Below, in pieces: positions 27,874-36,362 of a stretch of 64,000 nucleotides of DNA. The first letter of the stretch is position 1. Every line of letters begins with the position of its first letter. A model generated the notes under the pieces. The model searched no databases. It saw only the letters and a program-made list of their open reading frames with translations, and was not told the DNA's origin. Source of the stretch: Paenibacillus sp. HB172176 (lineage in GTDB: Bacteria > Bacillota > Bacilli > Paenibacillales > Paenibacillaceae); NCBI RefSeq assembly GCF_011947265.1, contig NZ_JAATHD010000028.1:1-64000 (forward strand). The letters are read 5' to 3'. The position numbers and the translations under genes are program-made.

Positions 27874-28485
27874 CTAATCCCTCCTTAACCAATGCTTCCA
27901 TTTGTTCACTGCCGCCGCTTTCAGCCTTCCTATTCCAGCGCGCAATTGCAGCTTGCTCCAGTAAGGCTTCAGCAAGCGCCAGAGCGGCTTAATCATCGGT
28001 CGCAACATCCACCAGAGCAATATGTAGATAGGACGAAGCAATTGTATCACAATTTTCATGAGGTAAATAGTGATTGCAGTCCCAAATCCTAGGCTCACAA
28101 TGGCAATTTTATAGAGCAAAAGTATTGGTTTTACAACTATAATATGAAATACCTTCAAAACGAACCGTATCAATGCTTGCGCGGCTCTAATCATCCACCG
28201 GACGGACCTGATCACCGTCTTGCTCATGAACCAATGATAGATCAGAACGCCGATGGCAAGTCCCAGGAATACGTATGCCCGCACCTCGCCGTTGTTGCTG
28301 GCATACAACATTCGGAATACCACGACAGCCGCAGTCATCCAGTACAGGATATCGAGCACCGGCAGCCACCACCTGGGAAACCTCAGCTCATTCGACAACA
28401 CCCGGTAGCCGTCGAACACAATGCCCATCCCGAGCCCGGATAGCAGCATAACCCCCATCGTCAGCCATTGTACGCTCAGCGTCAC
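27874..28485 (-). CDS. yabQ: spore cortex biosynthesis protein YabQ
   Basis: 203 residues with several membrane segments in the first 130 residues (WLTMGVMLLSGLGMGIVFDGYRVL; YVFLGLAIGVLIYHWF) and a basic C terminus. The sequence start and the position downstream of yabP identify YabQ, a mother-cell membrane protein needed for cortex formation. Its start overlaps the yabP stop by four bases (ATGA), so the pair is coupled. Longer by some residues than some homologues because of the hydrophobic/basic C-terminal part. Confidence 0.9.
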   Translation of the reverse strand: MTLSVQWLTMGVMLLSGLGMGIVFDGYRVLSNELRFPRWWLPVLDILYWMTAAVVVFRMLYASNNGEVRAYVFLGLAIGVLIYHWFMSKTVIRSVRWMIRAAQALIRFVLKVFHIIVVKPILLLYKIAIVSLGFGTAITIYLMKIVIQLLRPIYILLWWMLRPMIKPLWRLLKPYWSKLQLRAGIGRLKAAAVNKWKHWLRRD

Positions 28486-28766
28486 TTGAACAGCTTCCCG
28501 AACAAGCCCTTGGATTTGTTCGCGGCGGCGCCGTCGAGATAGGCGAGGGAGTGGACAACACCTTCAATCGCTACCAAGCCCTGATCGAGGCTCAGATGCT
28601 TGATATGCAGATTCTGTCCCGTTACGGTAAGAAAGCCAAGCTCCGTGTCGAGCAGAAATTCCTCGCTGTCGAAGCTCTCCACATTGGTCACGCCAGTAAG
28701 CTCAAGCAGCTTCCGATTGATCAACTTGATCTCTTGCCCTTTCGGCCCCTTGCCTTGTTCAGCCAT
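28482..28766 (-). CDS. yabP: sporulation protein YabP
   Basis: 94 residues, of normal length for the family. Contains NRKLLELTGVTNVESFDSEEFLLDTELGFLTVTGQNLHIKHLSLDQGLVAIEG with the G-x-L-x-V-x-G pattern shared with YqfC-type proteins. YabP is mother-cell expressed and works with YabQ in spore cortex/coat assembly. In Bacillus, yabO (rqcP) lies immediately upstream; here about 7.6 kb of other genes separate the two. Confidence 0.93.
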   Translation of the reverse strand: MAEQGKGPKGQEIKLINRKLLELTGVTNVESFDSEEFLLDTELGFLTVTGQNLHIKHLSLDQGLVAIEGVVHSLAYLDGAAANKSKGLFGKLFK

Positions 28767-29060
28767 AGACTCGTCCTCCGCTTCGTTAACGCGTAGAGGT
28801 ACCGCGCTCTCATTATCCCTATTAGGTTATGAGGGGAGGACAAGGATTAGAACCGGCGGATCAGACGCATTGCCCGCTGAATTCGTTAGACACAGATAAC
28901 AGGTAATAAACCGTCTGAACGATTATGAAACAGGCTAGGGTGGCGGAGGTCCATTCATGCTATAATAAGTTCACAATGATTTCTTACAAATTAGGTGAAA
29001 CGACTGCATCATGAAACAGCTCCGTGTTCCTTTGGCGAGGCACCAAATTTTAAATAAAAA

Positions 29061-29089
29061 TTGACAATTTCTTGCAAACCAAATAAAAT
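29061..29089 (+). promoter_or_regulatory. consensus sigma-A promoter of the tandem-repeat gene
   Basis: TTGACA (29061-29066), 17-base spacer, TAAAAT (29084-29089). It lies about 60 bases before the GTG start at 29149. One mismatch to the full consensus. Confidence 0.75.
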
Positions 29090-29098
29090 AAACATACG

Positions 29099-29112
29099 CA
29101 AACAAATGTTCG
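29099..29112 (-). promoter_or_regulatory. candidate LexA (SOS) box
   Basis: The minus strand reads CGAACATTTGTTTG, two mismatches from the B. subtilis consensus CGAACATATGTTCG and keeping GAAC-N4-GTT. It overlaps the expected transcription start of the promoter at 29061-29089, a typical place for LexA repression. Confidence 0.4.
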
Positions 29113-29148
29113 CTTATCAAATTTTCTTTGTCGAAAGGAAGTGCGCCC

Positions 29149-29619
29149 GTGCAAGAGGAAATTCTGCAGCAAATCGTCGCAAAGTTGCATGCCATTGAAT
29201 CAAGACTGGCTCATACGCCAACCCGGGATGACATTGCCAACATGGCAACCAAAGACGATATTGCCAACATGGCAACCAAGGACGATATCGCCAACATGGC
29301 TACCAAAGACGATATCGCCAACATGGCTACCAAAGACGATATCGCCAACATGGCTACCAAAGACGATATTGCCAACATGGCGACCAAAGACGATATTGCC
29401 AACATGGCTACCAAAGACGATATTGCCAACATGGCGACCAAAGACGATATCGCCAGAATTGAAGCCGAAATGTCTCGAATGAATGTCAAATTGGAGGCTA
29501 CTTTCGAGCAGGTTGTCCGTAATTCGGAGTTAATCGCATCCTTTATGGAGACAGCCTCGACGGTCCAACGACATGAGATCGAAATCAAACTGCTTAAGAA
29601 AGCAGTGGCCAACTATTAA
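29149..29619 (+). CDS. small protein with nine tandem nonapeptide repeats (MATKDDIAN)
   Basis: 156 residues, not recognised as a characterised family. A helical N terminus (EEILQQIVAKLHAIESRL) is followed by one degenerate unit (TPTRDDIAN), eight MATKDDIA(N/R) units and a helical C terminus (RIEAEMSRMNVKLEATFEQVV ... HEIEIKLLKKAV). The whole is probably a coiled coil with an unusual 9-residue period. No signal peptide or membrane segment. The GTG at 29149 with AAAGGAAG seven bases upstream is preferred to a TTG at 29128. A consensus promoter and a LexA-like box precede it and a strong terminator follows, so it is a monocistronic unit. Function unknown; repeat number is likely to vary between strains. 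Confidence 0.75.
   Translation: MQEEILQQIVAKLHAIESRLAHTPTRDDIANMATKDDIANMATKDDIANMATKDDIANMATKDDIANMATKDDIANMATKDDIANMATKDDIANMATKDDIARIEAEMSRMNVKLEATFEQVVRNSELIASFMETASTVQRHEIEIKLLKKAVANY
29215..29457 (+). repeat. 27-bp tandem repeat, nine units, in frame
   Basis: Units start at 29215 (degenerate) and then every 27 bases from 29242 to 29431. Differences between units are almost all synonymous (GCA/GCT/GCG ACC, ATT/ATC), so the peptide is kept while the DNA drifts. Confidence 0.95.
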
Positions 29620-29629
29620 GGTTTAGAAT

Positions 29630-29678
29630 AAGCTCGCAGCTTCTTAGTCGTTTGGATCTAAGAAGCGCGAGCTTTTTT
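29630..29678 (+). terminator. Rho-independent terminator of the repeat-protein gene
   Basis: AAGCTCGC and GCTTCTTAG pair with CTAAGAAGC and GCGAGCTT with one bulged base, followed by TTTTTT. It lies 11 bases after the stop codon. On the other strand the neighbouring glycosidase gene converges on it. Confidence 0.9.
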
Positions 29679-29709
29679 CCATGCCAGAATTAATAAAATG
29701 TCGAGGGTC

Positions 29710-30510
29710 TTACCGAAGCAACCGCAGCATCTGCACGACGGGCCTGCCATCGCCGCTCAGCTTAGCTTCGCGCGTGCGAAGCTGCGAGGAGCCGTCGCCG
29801 TCGAGGAAGATGCCGTCCTCCAGCTTGCTGTCGCCGACTCGCTCAAGAATCGCTTCGCGGAACTGCGCAAGCGTGCCCTTCGTCGTGCTGACGACGAGAT
29901 AGAGCACGCCCTCTGTATCGTAAACCGCGGCCGAGCGCAGACAATAATTGTCCGGTAGCGGCGCGTGCTCGAGCTCCGTCTGAACCAGCCATTCCTCTTC
30001 GCGATTCAGACTCATGCTGATGCCGCCTTGCGCCCAATAGTTGGCGGAATCGCTGACGACGAGCTGAGAGGCGCTGGATACGACCTGTATGCTGAGCCGG
30101 TCAAGCGCTCCATCCCAGACCAGCGTGCCTCGGTCATACTTGGCATTGACCCTGCCGCTGCCGTAGCTGCCTCCCTCCTCATTAACCGGGAGTCCGTTCC
30201 ACATGGACATGCTGAGAACGCTGTCTTGATAGAAGAACCCTCCATTCACGCCGTAATAGGGTGCCCGGGCGACATTGTTCTCGATAAGCTCGGGCTTCAC
30301 GTTATCCGGCAGCGTGGCAATGACATGCAGCTCCATCCCGTTCGAGGCCAGCAACGAAGCATAAGTATATTGCCGTGGCATATCCAGCTCCGGATCGGGC
30401 TCCCGCGCAGACGAATGGTTGGTCAGCAGCAGATACAAGCCTATGAAGAATGCAGCCGACATGAGCGTCAGCATGCCTATAATCGTTAGTTTCGTCCCAT
30501 GAATTCTCAT
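29710..30510 (-). CDS. phosphodiester glycosidase family protein (NAGPA/DUF2233 domain), membrane anchored
   Basis: 266 residues with one N-terminal membrane segment (IIGMLTLMSAAFFIGLYLLL), the rest outside the cell. The domain shows YGVNGGFFYQDS and the C-terminal FLDGDGSSQL, signatures of the family that includes eukaryotic GlcNAc-1-phosphodiester alpha-N-acetylglucosaminidase and bacterial enzymes acting on sugar phosphodiesters. The bacterial substrate could be teichoic-acid-like or phosphomannan material; this cannot be decided. It lies 71 bases downstream of the GH38 mannosidase on the same strand and may be co-transcribed with it. Confidence 0.8.
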   Translation of the reverse strand: MRIHGTKLTIIGMLTLMSAAFFIGLYLLLTNHSSAREPDPELDMPRQYTYASLLASNGMELHVIATLPDNVKPELIENNVARAPYYGVNGGFFYQDSVLSMSMWNGLPVNEEGGSYGSGRVNAKYDRGTLVWDGALDRLSIQVVSSASQLVVSDSANYWAQGGISMSLNREEEWLVQTELEHAPLPDNYCLRSAAVYDTEGVLYLVVSTTKGTLAQFREAILERVGDSKLEDGIFLDGDGSSQLRTREAKLSGDGRPVVQMLRLLR

Positions 30511-30581
30511 CCTTCTATTATAGGCACACCCTGCTCCCGCGTACAGCTTGTTCTACGCTCCGACAGGCGCTGACATCTCAC

Positions 30582-33500
30582 TCACAACTCAAGCAGAAAC
30601 GTCTTAATCTCGTAAGGCGCCAGCTCGAACGCGAGCTCCTGCGCATCCTCTTCTCTCTTGCCGATCGGGCGCTCCATGAGATCGCATTCCTGCCAGCTCA
30701 TCAACCGGAAATCGCTTGACAGCGCAACTCGGCCCCTCACGCCCATATAGTCATGCAGCCTCACAACCAGTGCGTTGCCTTGCTCCGCCTTCTTGACCGC
30801 ATCTATATGAATATGAATCGCATCCGTCTTCAGCAGCGATTGTCCTGCCAAGCCCGATGCTCCCTCCGCCGCATGCAGCGGATTATTCAACGACCAGGCT
30901 TCCCGCGCCGTGTTCGCTTCGGCCCAGTCCCCAACATGCGGATACAACGAGTAGGTGAACACATGCTCGCCCTGATCCTGAACAGGATCGGGGAAGATCG
31001 ACGACTTGATCAAGGACAGCCGCATCACATGATCCTTGATATCGTAGCCGTATTTGCAATCGTTCAGAAGACTGACGCCGTAATTCCGCTCGGACAGATC
31101 CGCCCATTGATGGCCGACCGTTTCGAATCTCGCATAATCCCAGCTTGTATTCCAGTGCGTCGGCCGCCTCACGTTGCCGAACTGAATGTCGTAGACCGCT
31201 TCCGTCGCGCGCACATTGACCGGGAACGCCGCCTTCAGCAATTGCTGCCGCTCCCGCCAATCCGCCTTGCTGACAAAGTCGATTCTGCGGCTCGCGCTAT
31301 ACACAATAAGCTGCTGCTCAATCGTCGAAGCCCCGTATGTCCACGCCATGCGCAGAACCGCCCGATGCTTGCCGTTCTCCACGAGCTCCAGGCATTGCAG
31401 AGCATTCACTTCCCTCATCTTCTCCTGATAAAACAAATCGATATCCCAAGCCTCGAAGTTTTTCGGCTTGTCCTCGAACACCTGCAGCACGTTGGCGCAT
31501 TCGCCCTGCGGCAGCACCTCGCGCTTCGCTTCCTTGTCGAACATTCGCGTCATTTGGCCCGCTTCGTTAAACGCAATCTCATAATACGGTGTGGACAACG
31601 TCTCGCCATTCCAATGGAAGCGTTCCTGCGACAAACGCTCCTCCGACACAATAGATTGTTGCCCTGGCTCGAATGTAAGGACAGCCGCACCCATGGACGG
31701 CATTGCCTTCACTTCCACCAGCCAGCCCCCATTCCTGTATTGGGCTTCAAGAGGTTCTCCTTCTGCCGACAGCCATAGACCTTCTGATTCCTCCAGCTCT
31801 ATGCGGATAAGCTCGTCTCGTACATAGCCGGCGCTGTTAAAGAGGGTGTACGCTACGGACTGTCGACCGTTAGTCAAAGCGAGCTTATCGTGCCTCGTCG
31901 ATGGACTCGACGATAAACCCGCCGATGCGATCAGCCACTCCTCAGCCTCCGAGCAAGCCTTCATGCCGATGCGCTCCGCTTCCTCGTATTCCAATCGGCA
32001 GTCCTCATATACTTCTGTAATCGACGAACCGGGAATGATATCGTGGAACTGGTTGCGAAGAATAATCTCCCATCCGGCGCGAAGCTGTTCTGCGGGGTAC
32101 ATCGACCACCCGCCCTCAACTGCCGCGCGCAGCGATTGCAGCCATTCCGCTTCGCGGTACAGCAGCTCCAGCTTGCGGTTCATGCGCTTGTTATAAGCCT
32201 GGCTCGTATAGGTGCCGCGATGGTATTCGAGATACAGCTCGCCATCCCAGGTATGAACATACCGATCCGTTCCATCAACCGCTTCGTGAAGCTTTTCAAA
32301 ATAGTCGTCGGCGCGGCCCGGCACAATCTTCGGCAGACCCGGCATCTCATTGAGTCGCCTGCGCATCTCGAGCATAGGACGGTTCACTCCGCCGCCTCCG
32401 TCGCCATAACCGTAGGACAGCAGCAAATCCCGATTGAAGTCCTTGTTGCGGTATTGATCCCATATGCCTTTGACCGAATAAGGCTCGATTAGTCCGTTGT
32501 AGGTGTACCAAGGGGCATGCGCGTCCGGCATATCCGGCGTCGTGATGAAATGCGTCAAAATTTCCGTGCCGTCTATGCCCCGCCATTTGAAGGTGTCATG
32601 CGGCATCCGGTTATATTGATTCCAGCTGATCTTCGTCGTCATGAAGGTCTTAATGCCGGATTTGCGCAAAATTTGCGGGAGCGCCCAGCTATAGCCGAAC
32701 ACATCCGGCAGCCACAAATAATCGCATTCCACGCCGAATTCCTCGCGAAAAAATTGCGTGCCGTGCAAAATTTGCCGCACAAGCGATTCGCCGCTCGTCA
32801 GATTGCAATCCGCTTCGAGCCACATCGCGCCGCCAGCTTCCCAGCGATTCTCCCGAATCCGTTCCTTGATGCCCTCGTAGATTTGGGGATAATCCTTCTT
32901 GATATACGCATACAATTGCGGCTGAGTCTGAAGAAACACATATTCCGGGAACTGCTCCATCAACCGCAGCACCGTCGAGAACGAGCGGGCCGACTTCTCT
33001 CTTGTATGCTGCAGCCGCCAGAGCCACGCCACATCGATATGCGTATGCCCAAGCGCGTGAACCGTAACCGGATGCTGCTTCTCTTGCTTTGAGATTGCGT
33101 CTTTCAGGCTGACCGCCGCCGCTTCCACCGAGTCATAGAACGACTCCGAGCCCGGATGCGACCAATCCACGAGCAGGAAGGCTCGATCTAGGGCAGTCAG
33201 CAAATCCTGCTTGGCCGGATGCGACTCCTCGAGCAGCTTCGCCGTTTCAAGCGCCGCGATTCCCGTAAAATAAAGATCATCCGCGAATGCGTCCAGCACC
33301 GCAAGATCCGCTCGCTTGAAGGCATGCTCCTGCTCAGAGGGCTTCCCACCGCCCTCGAGGCCCGACCATAGCCGGAAGGTCAGCTCCAGCGTCTTCCCTG
33401 CCGCATCCTCAGGGAAGAACACCTCCTGATGATTCGTGTCCACGCCTTGATAAGGAAATCCGTCCACATAAAGCAGAGATTCGAAGGCAGAATTATTGCC

Positions 33501-33782
33501 GCCCCCGGTCCGGCCGAAATCGAATAAACCAACGACTCTCTCTCCCTGCCAATCCGAAGGAACGGATACTGCTCGCTGCAGCCAAACATAACGGTCGCGG
33601 CCCTTCCACCGGTCATCCTTGCTCAGATACGTCTCTCCGCCGAGGCGAGGAGCTCGCTGAACGCCGTTCGCCTTCCCGGCATCCTCCTCCATCAGCCACT
33701 CGTCAAGCCCAATAATTCTTTTGTAACGAAGCGGCTCGAGCTCCTTCAATCTCTCTTGCATCTTCTCGACAATCCAAAACAT
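30582..33782 (-). CDS. alpha-mannosidase, glycoside hydrolase family 38
   Basis: About 1066 residues, the full length for bacterial GH38. The N-terminal Ig-like part is followed by the catalytic domain with HALGHTHIDVAWLWRLQHTREKSARSF (zinc-binding HxD) and the nucleophile region GAMWLEADCNLTSGESLVRQ. Further C-terminal beta domains run to the end. No signal peptide, so it acts in the cytoplasm on imported mannosides. The ATG at 33782 follows AAAGGAGGA. A palindromic operator (ATAACACGTGTTAT) overlaps its promoter, and the LacI gene is 73 bases upstream in the same direction, so it is very probably controlled by that repressor. Confidence 0.94.
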   Translation of the reverse strand: MFWIVEKMQERLKELEPLRYKRIIGLDEWLMEEDAGKANGVQRAPRLGGETYLSKDDRWKGRDRYVWLQRAVSVPSDWQGERVVGLFDFGRTGGGNNSAFESLLYVDGFPYQGVDTNHQEVFFPEDAAGKTLELTFRLWSGLEGGGKPSEQEHAFKRADLAVLDAFADDLYFTGIAALETAKLLEESHPAKQDLLTALDRAFLLVDWSHPGSESFYDSVEAAAVSLKDAISKQEKQHPVTVHALGHTHIDVAWLWRLQHTREKSARSFSTVLRLMEQFPEYVFLQTQPQLYAYIKKDYPQIYEGIKERIRENRWEAGGAMWLEADCNLTSGESLVRQILHGTQFFREEFGVECDYLWLPDVFGYSWALPQILRKSGIKTFMTTKISWNQYNRMPHDTFKWRGIDGTEILTHFITTPDMPDAHAPWYTYNGLIEPYSVKGIWDQYRNKDFNRDLLLSYGYGDGGGGVNRPMLEMRRRLNEMPGLPKIVPGRADDYFEKLHEAVDGTDRYVHTWDGELYLEYHRGTYTSQAYNKRMNRKLELLYREAEWLQSLRAAVEGGWSMYPAEQLRAGWEIILRNQFHDIIPGSSITEVYEDCRLEYEEAERIGMKACSEAEEWLIASAGLSSSPSTRHDKLALTNGRQSVAYTLFNSAGYVRDELIRIELEESEGLWLSAEGEPLEAQYRNGGWLVEVKAMPSMGAAVLTFEPGQQSIVSEERLSQERFHWNGETLSTPYYEIAFNEAGQMTRMFDKEAKREVLPQGECANVLQVFEDKPKNFEAWDIDLFYQEKMREVNALQCLELVENGKHRAVLRMAWTYGASTIEQQLIVYSASRRIDFVSKADWRERQQLLKAAFPVNVRATEAVYDIQFGNVRRPTHWNTSWDYARFETVGHQWADLSERNYGVSLLNDCKYGYDIKDHVMRLSLIKSSIFPDPVQDQGEHVFTYSLYPHVGDWAEANTAREAWSLNNPLHAAEGASGLAGQSLLKTDAIHIHIDAVKKAEQGNALVVRLHDYMGVRGRVALSSDFRLMSWQECDLMERPIGKREEDAQELAFELAPYEIKTFLLEL

Positions 33783-33799
33783 AAGCGTCCTCCTTTGTA

Positions 33800-33813
33800 A
33801 TAACACGTGTTAT
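33800..33813. promoter_or_regulatory. LacI-type operator at the mannosidase promoter
   Basis: The perfect 14-bp palindrome ATAACACGTGTTAT, identical to the core of the one upstream of the lacI-type gene. The upstream half overlaps a minus-strand -10 (TATAAC) preceded by TTGCGG at 18 bases. Binding would block transcription of the mannosidase. Confidence 0.82.
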
Positions 33814-33855
33814 AAACAGGCGATTGGAGAGACCGCAAAGGATCTCCCTCACCAG

Positions 33856-34899
33856 TTAGCCGTCCCTCTTCGACAAAATCGCGCTTTCGCCCGGAAAAAT
33901 GCTTCCTTCGAGCCACAGCTTCTTCGTCTTGTACCTGGTGCTCCGCTCCATTTGGTCGAACAATTCCCGAACCGCCGCCTCGCCCATAAGGCTATAGGGG
34001 ACTTGAACAGAGCTTAGGGCGGGCGCCATCTGCGCGTTGCCGCGATTCGTATCGTCTCCGGCCATCAGAAGCACATCCCGGCCGACCGTCAATCCGAGCC
34101 GCCATGCCGCGCGGTAGAGATAAACCGCGCTGACGGACCAGTTGATCAGAATAGGGGGCAGGGGCTCCTCGACGCTTAGCCGTTTTTGCAAAAATCGCAT
34201 TGCCCAGGCCTCATCGTACGCTTCCATCGTATAGAACTCGGGCAGTTCCCCATGCTCCTTGCACCAATTCGCATAAGCGTCTTTGCGATCCCGCTCAGCC
34301 CAGTTCGTCGAGGCGCCCTCCAGATAAGCTTCGATATATATCGGCTTCGCGCCCGCCGACCTTCTCATGAACCGAAGCGCGTCTGTCATGCTTTTGCGAT
34401 AATTCATAAGAATGGATGTAACGCCTGCCGTATCCGCGTAGCCTTCAATCGAAATATACGGGACGCGAACGAGTTTAATTGCCTCGAGCCACTGCGCATC
34501 CCCGTAAGAAGTCGCATCAAGCGTAATAATGCCGTCAATACTGCGCTGGCGATACAGATCAAGCAGCTCGTAGCGATCCGTATCCTCCGAGCTCTTGCCG
34601 CTGATCAGAATTTGATAGCCGCGCTCGGCGCAGGCCTTCTGCATGCCTTCCATCACCTGAAGGAACAAAGGATTATGCATATTGCCGAAGGCTGCGATAC
34701 AACGGCTTACGCCAGTCTTCATGGCGCGGGCCCCGGCATCCACATGATAATGGAGCTCTTCAATGGCCCGAAGCACCTTCTCCCTTGTCTCCTGGCTCAC
34801 GCCGATGCCCGGCGTTCCGTTAATAACCGCCGATACCACGCTTCGCGATACGCCTGCCGCCTTGGCCACATCAAAGCTCGTCACTCTTTTTTCCTTCAT
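33856..34899 (-). CDS. LacI family transcriptional regulator
   Basis: About 347 residues. The N-terminal HTH has TSFDVAKAAGVSRSVVSAVINGTPGIGVSQETREKV, followed by a periplasmic-binding-protein-like effector domain (CIAAFGNMHNPLFLQVMEGMQKACAERGYQILISG). The ATG at 34899 is eight bases after AGAGGTG; a 10-residue extension is not supported. It is flanked by two copies of the same palindrome, one in its own promoter, so it likely represses itself, the mannosidase and possibly the divergent esterase. The inducer is probably mannose or a small mannoside. Confidence 0.92.
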   Translation of the reverse strand: MKEKRVTSFDVAKAAGVSRSVVSAVINGTPGIGVSQETREKVLRAIEELHYHVDAGARAMKTGVSRCIAAFGNMHNPLFLQVMEGMQKACAERGYQILISGKSSEDTDRYELLDLYRQRSIDGIITLDATSYGDAQWLEAIKLVRVPYISIEGYADTAGVTSILMNYRKSMTDALRFMRRSAGAKPIYIEAYLEGASTNWAERDRKDAYANWCKEHGELPEFYTMEAYDEAWAMRFLQKRLSVEEPLPPILINWSVSAVYLYRAAWRLGLTVGRDVLLMAGDDTNRGNAQMAPALSSVQVPYSLMGEAAVRELFDQMERSTRYKTKKLWLEGSIFPGESAILSKRDG

Positions 34900-34921
34900 A
34901 ATCTTCACACCTCTCTTCCAA

Positions 34922-34937
34922 TATAACACGTGTTATA
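34922..34937. promoter_or_regulatory. LacI-type operator between lacI-type gene and esterase
   Basis: The 16-bp palindrome TATAACACGTGTTATA, whose core equals the site at 33800. It lies 22 bases before the regulator ATG and upstream of the divergent esterase promoter (TATAAT at 34975-34980), so it may control both directions. Confidence 0.82.
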
Positions 34938-35060
34938 ATGAAGGGGCAATCTATCAAGTCGCTTCTCCAATTGCTATAATGACAAGGTGAATATCTCCAA
35001 GCTCTATGTGGAATTGGAAGATTTGCGAAACAAGAAACCCAATAAAAGGTGTGACTATTG

Positions 35061-36014
35061 ATGAACACGATTGAAAAGAGGATACTGGAGCTTCATCACT
35101 TCCAGCCCAGCGCAACAATACCGGAAAATGTGGACGAGTACTGGGACTCCGAGCTGGAAACCTTCCGAAAGAAGCCTCTACAAGCCACGCGAGAACGTAT
35201 CGAATCGCCTCTGCGGGATGTCGACGTCTATCATATTTCCTTCCAAGGCTTCGACGAAACGCCGGTGCATGGCTGGTATCTCCTTCCGAGGAATCACGGC
35301 AACGAGCCGCTTCCTTGCGTCGTAACCTTCCCCGGCTACTGGAACGGCACGCGCCATCCCGAAGCAAGCAGCATCTGGACCAGCATGGGCTATGCGACTC
35401 TAGCCGTTCATGTGAGGGGACAGATGGGCTCGACGGGCAATCAGCTTGCGAGCGATGGAGGATATGCGAAGGGCTTCGTCTCGCAAAATATTATCGATCG
35501 GGACCGCAGCTACTATAAAGCGGTGGCGATCGATTGCGTGAAGGCGCTCGACTGGATCGCGGAGCAGCCCGAGCTTGCCTCAGATCGCATTGCGCTGGCC
35601 GGAGGCAGCCAAGGCGGCGGACTCGCGCTTCAGATCGCGGCGCTGGCAAAGCCGGGAACGATCAAGGCCGTCGTCGCCGATATTCCGAATATGTGCCATA
35701 TGGATTACGGCGTGCTGCATTCGACCGGCTCCCTGTCGGAGATTGCGGACTACTGCAAAAAGTTTCCCGAGCAGCTCGGCTCCGTGCTGCACACGCTAAG
35801 CTACTTCGACAACCTGCATCTGGCGAAGCGCATTGACGCCCCCGTGCTGATGTCGGTCGGCCTGAAGGACACTATTTGTCCGCCGGAGACGATCTTCCCC
35901 GTCTACCATCGCATCACGACGGAGAAGGACTTCGACATCTTCCCGTTCTGCGGGCATGAAGTGCCGGTTTCGCAGCAGCGGAAGGCGTTGTTTTACATCA
36001 AAGAGAGACTCTAG
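35061..36014 (+). CDS. acetylxylan esterase / cephalosporin-C deacetylase family (CE7)
   Basis: 317 residues, the usual CE7 length. An alpha/beta hydrolase that removes acetyl groups from acetylated sugars, acting intracellularly (no signal peptide). The RGQMGS motif (VHVRGQMGSTGNQL) is diagnostic of CE7. The catalytic Ser is in GGSQGGGLAL, Asp in SVGLKDTICPPETIF and His in CGHEVP. ATG at 35061 with AAAAGGTGTG upstream; a TTG one codon earlier is less likely. Divergent from the LacI gene with a shared operator, so it probably belongs to the same mannoside module and deacetylates the imported oligosaccharide. Confidence 0.9.
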   Translation: MNTIEKRILELHHFQPSATIPENVDEYWDSELETFRKKPLQATRERIESPLRDVDVYHISFQGFDETPVHGWYLLPRNHGNEPLPCVVTFPGYWNGTRHPEASSIWTSMGYATLAVHVRGQMGSTGNQLASDGGYAKGFVSQNIIDRDRSYYKAVAIDCVKALDWIAEQPELASDRIALAGGSQGGGLALQIAALAKPGTIKAVVADIPNMCHMDYGVLHSTGSLSEIADYCKKFPEQLGSVLHTLSYFDNLHLAKRIDAPVLMSVGLKDTICPPETIFPVYHRITTEKDFDIFPFCGHEVPVSQQRKALFYIKERL

Positions 36015-36082
36015 CAGCGGAAGAAGAACGCCTCACAGCGTCGTTTGAGAACAGCGACCTGTTCTAAAACACCTTAATACCA

Positions 36083-36277
36083 GAGGGACGGACATTTTGT
36101 CCTCTTAGACAGTGTTTTTCAATACCCACTTGCTCTAACGAACATTTTGTCCTCTTAGACAGCCGAGCGAGCGAAAAAACAACGGGATTACCCCGCTAAG
36201 GTGATTAAATGTCCGTTAAAGATCTGGGCTAGCTAAAAAGAGCTTCTAAAGGTCGTAAAAGTCCGTTACAGTTGCAG
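36083..36277 (+). repeat. dispersed box-quartet repeat, copy 1 (degenerate)
   Basis: Two direct boxes of the type CTCTAACGGACTTTTTGTCC with CTCTTAG after them (ending at 36107 and 36157) are followed, across a GGGATTACCCC centre, by two inverted boxes ending in GTCCGTTA (36211 and 36261). Both pairs are exactly 50 bases apart. The element ends in CAGTTGCAG. It matches the copy at 50296-50492 along its whole length with scattered differences. It fills most of the 413-base gap between the esterase and the rqcP terminator. Confidence 0.85.
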
Positions 36278-36362
36278 TCTGAGCAGCCTGTCGCTCATTC
36301 GGCTTCCTTCAAAGCCACTTATCGAGATCTTTCCATAATGTTCGATCTACCGTTTTGTAAGC

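Larger units (their letters stand above)
28767..29148. other. 382-base intergenic region with promoter of the repeat-protein gene
   Basis: Lies between yabP (leftward) and the tandem-repeat gene (rightward) and marks the left edge of the first cassette breaking the conserved gene order. It becomes strongly AT-rich from about 29030. Apart from the sigma-A promoter and LexA-like box listed separately nothing coding is seen. Confidence 0.6.

Noticed and set aside
29211-29612. Minus-strand ORF with repeated LAISSLVAM units
   Set aside because: It is the reverse shadow of the 27-bp tandem repeat; the plus strand has the promoter, ribosome site and terminator.
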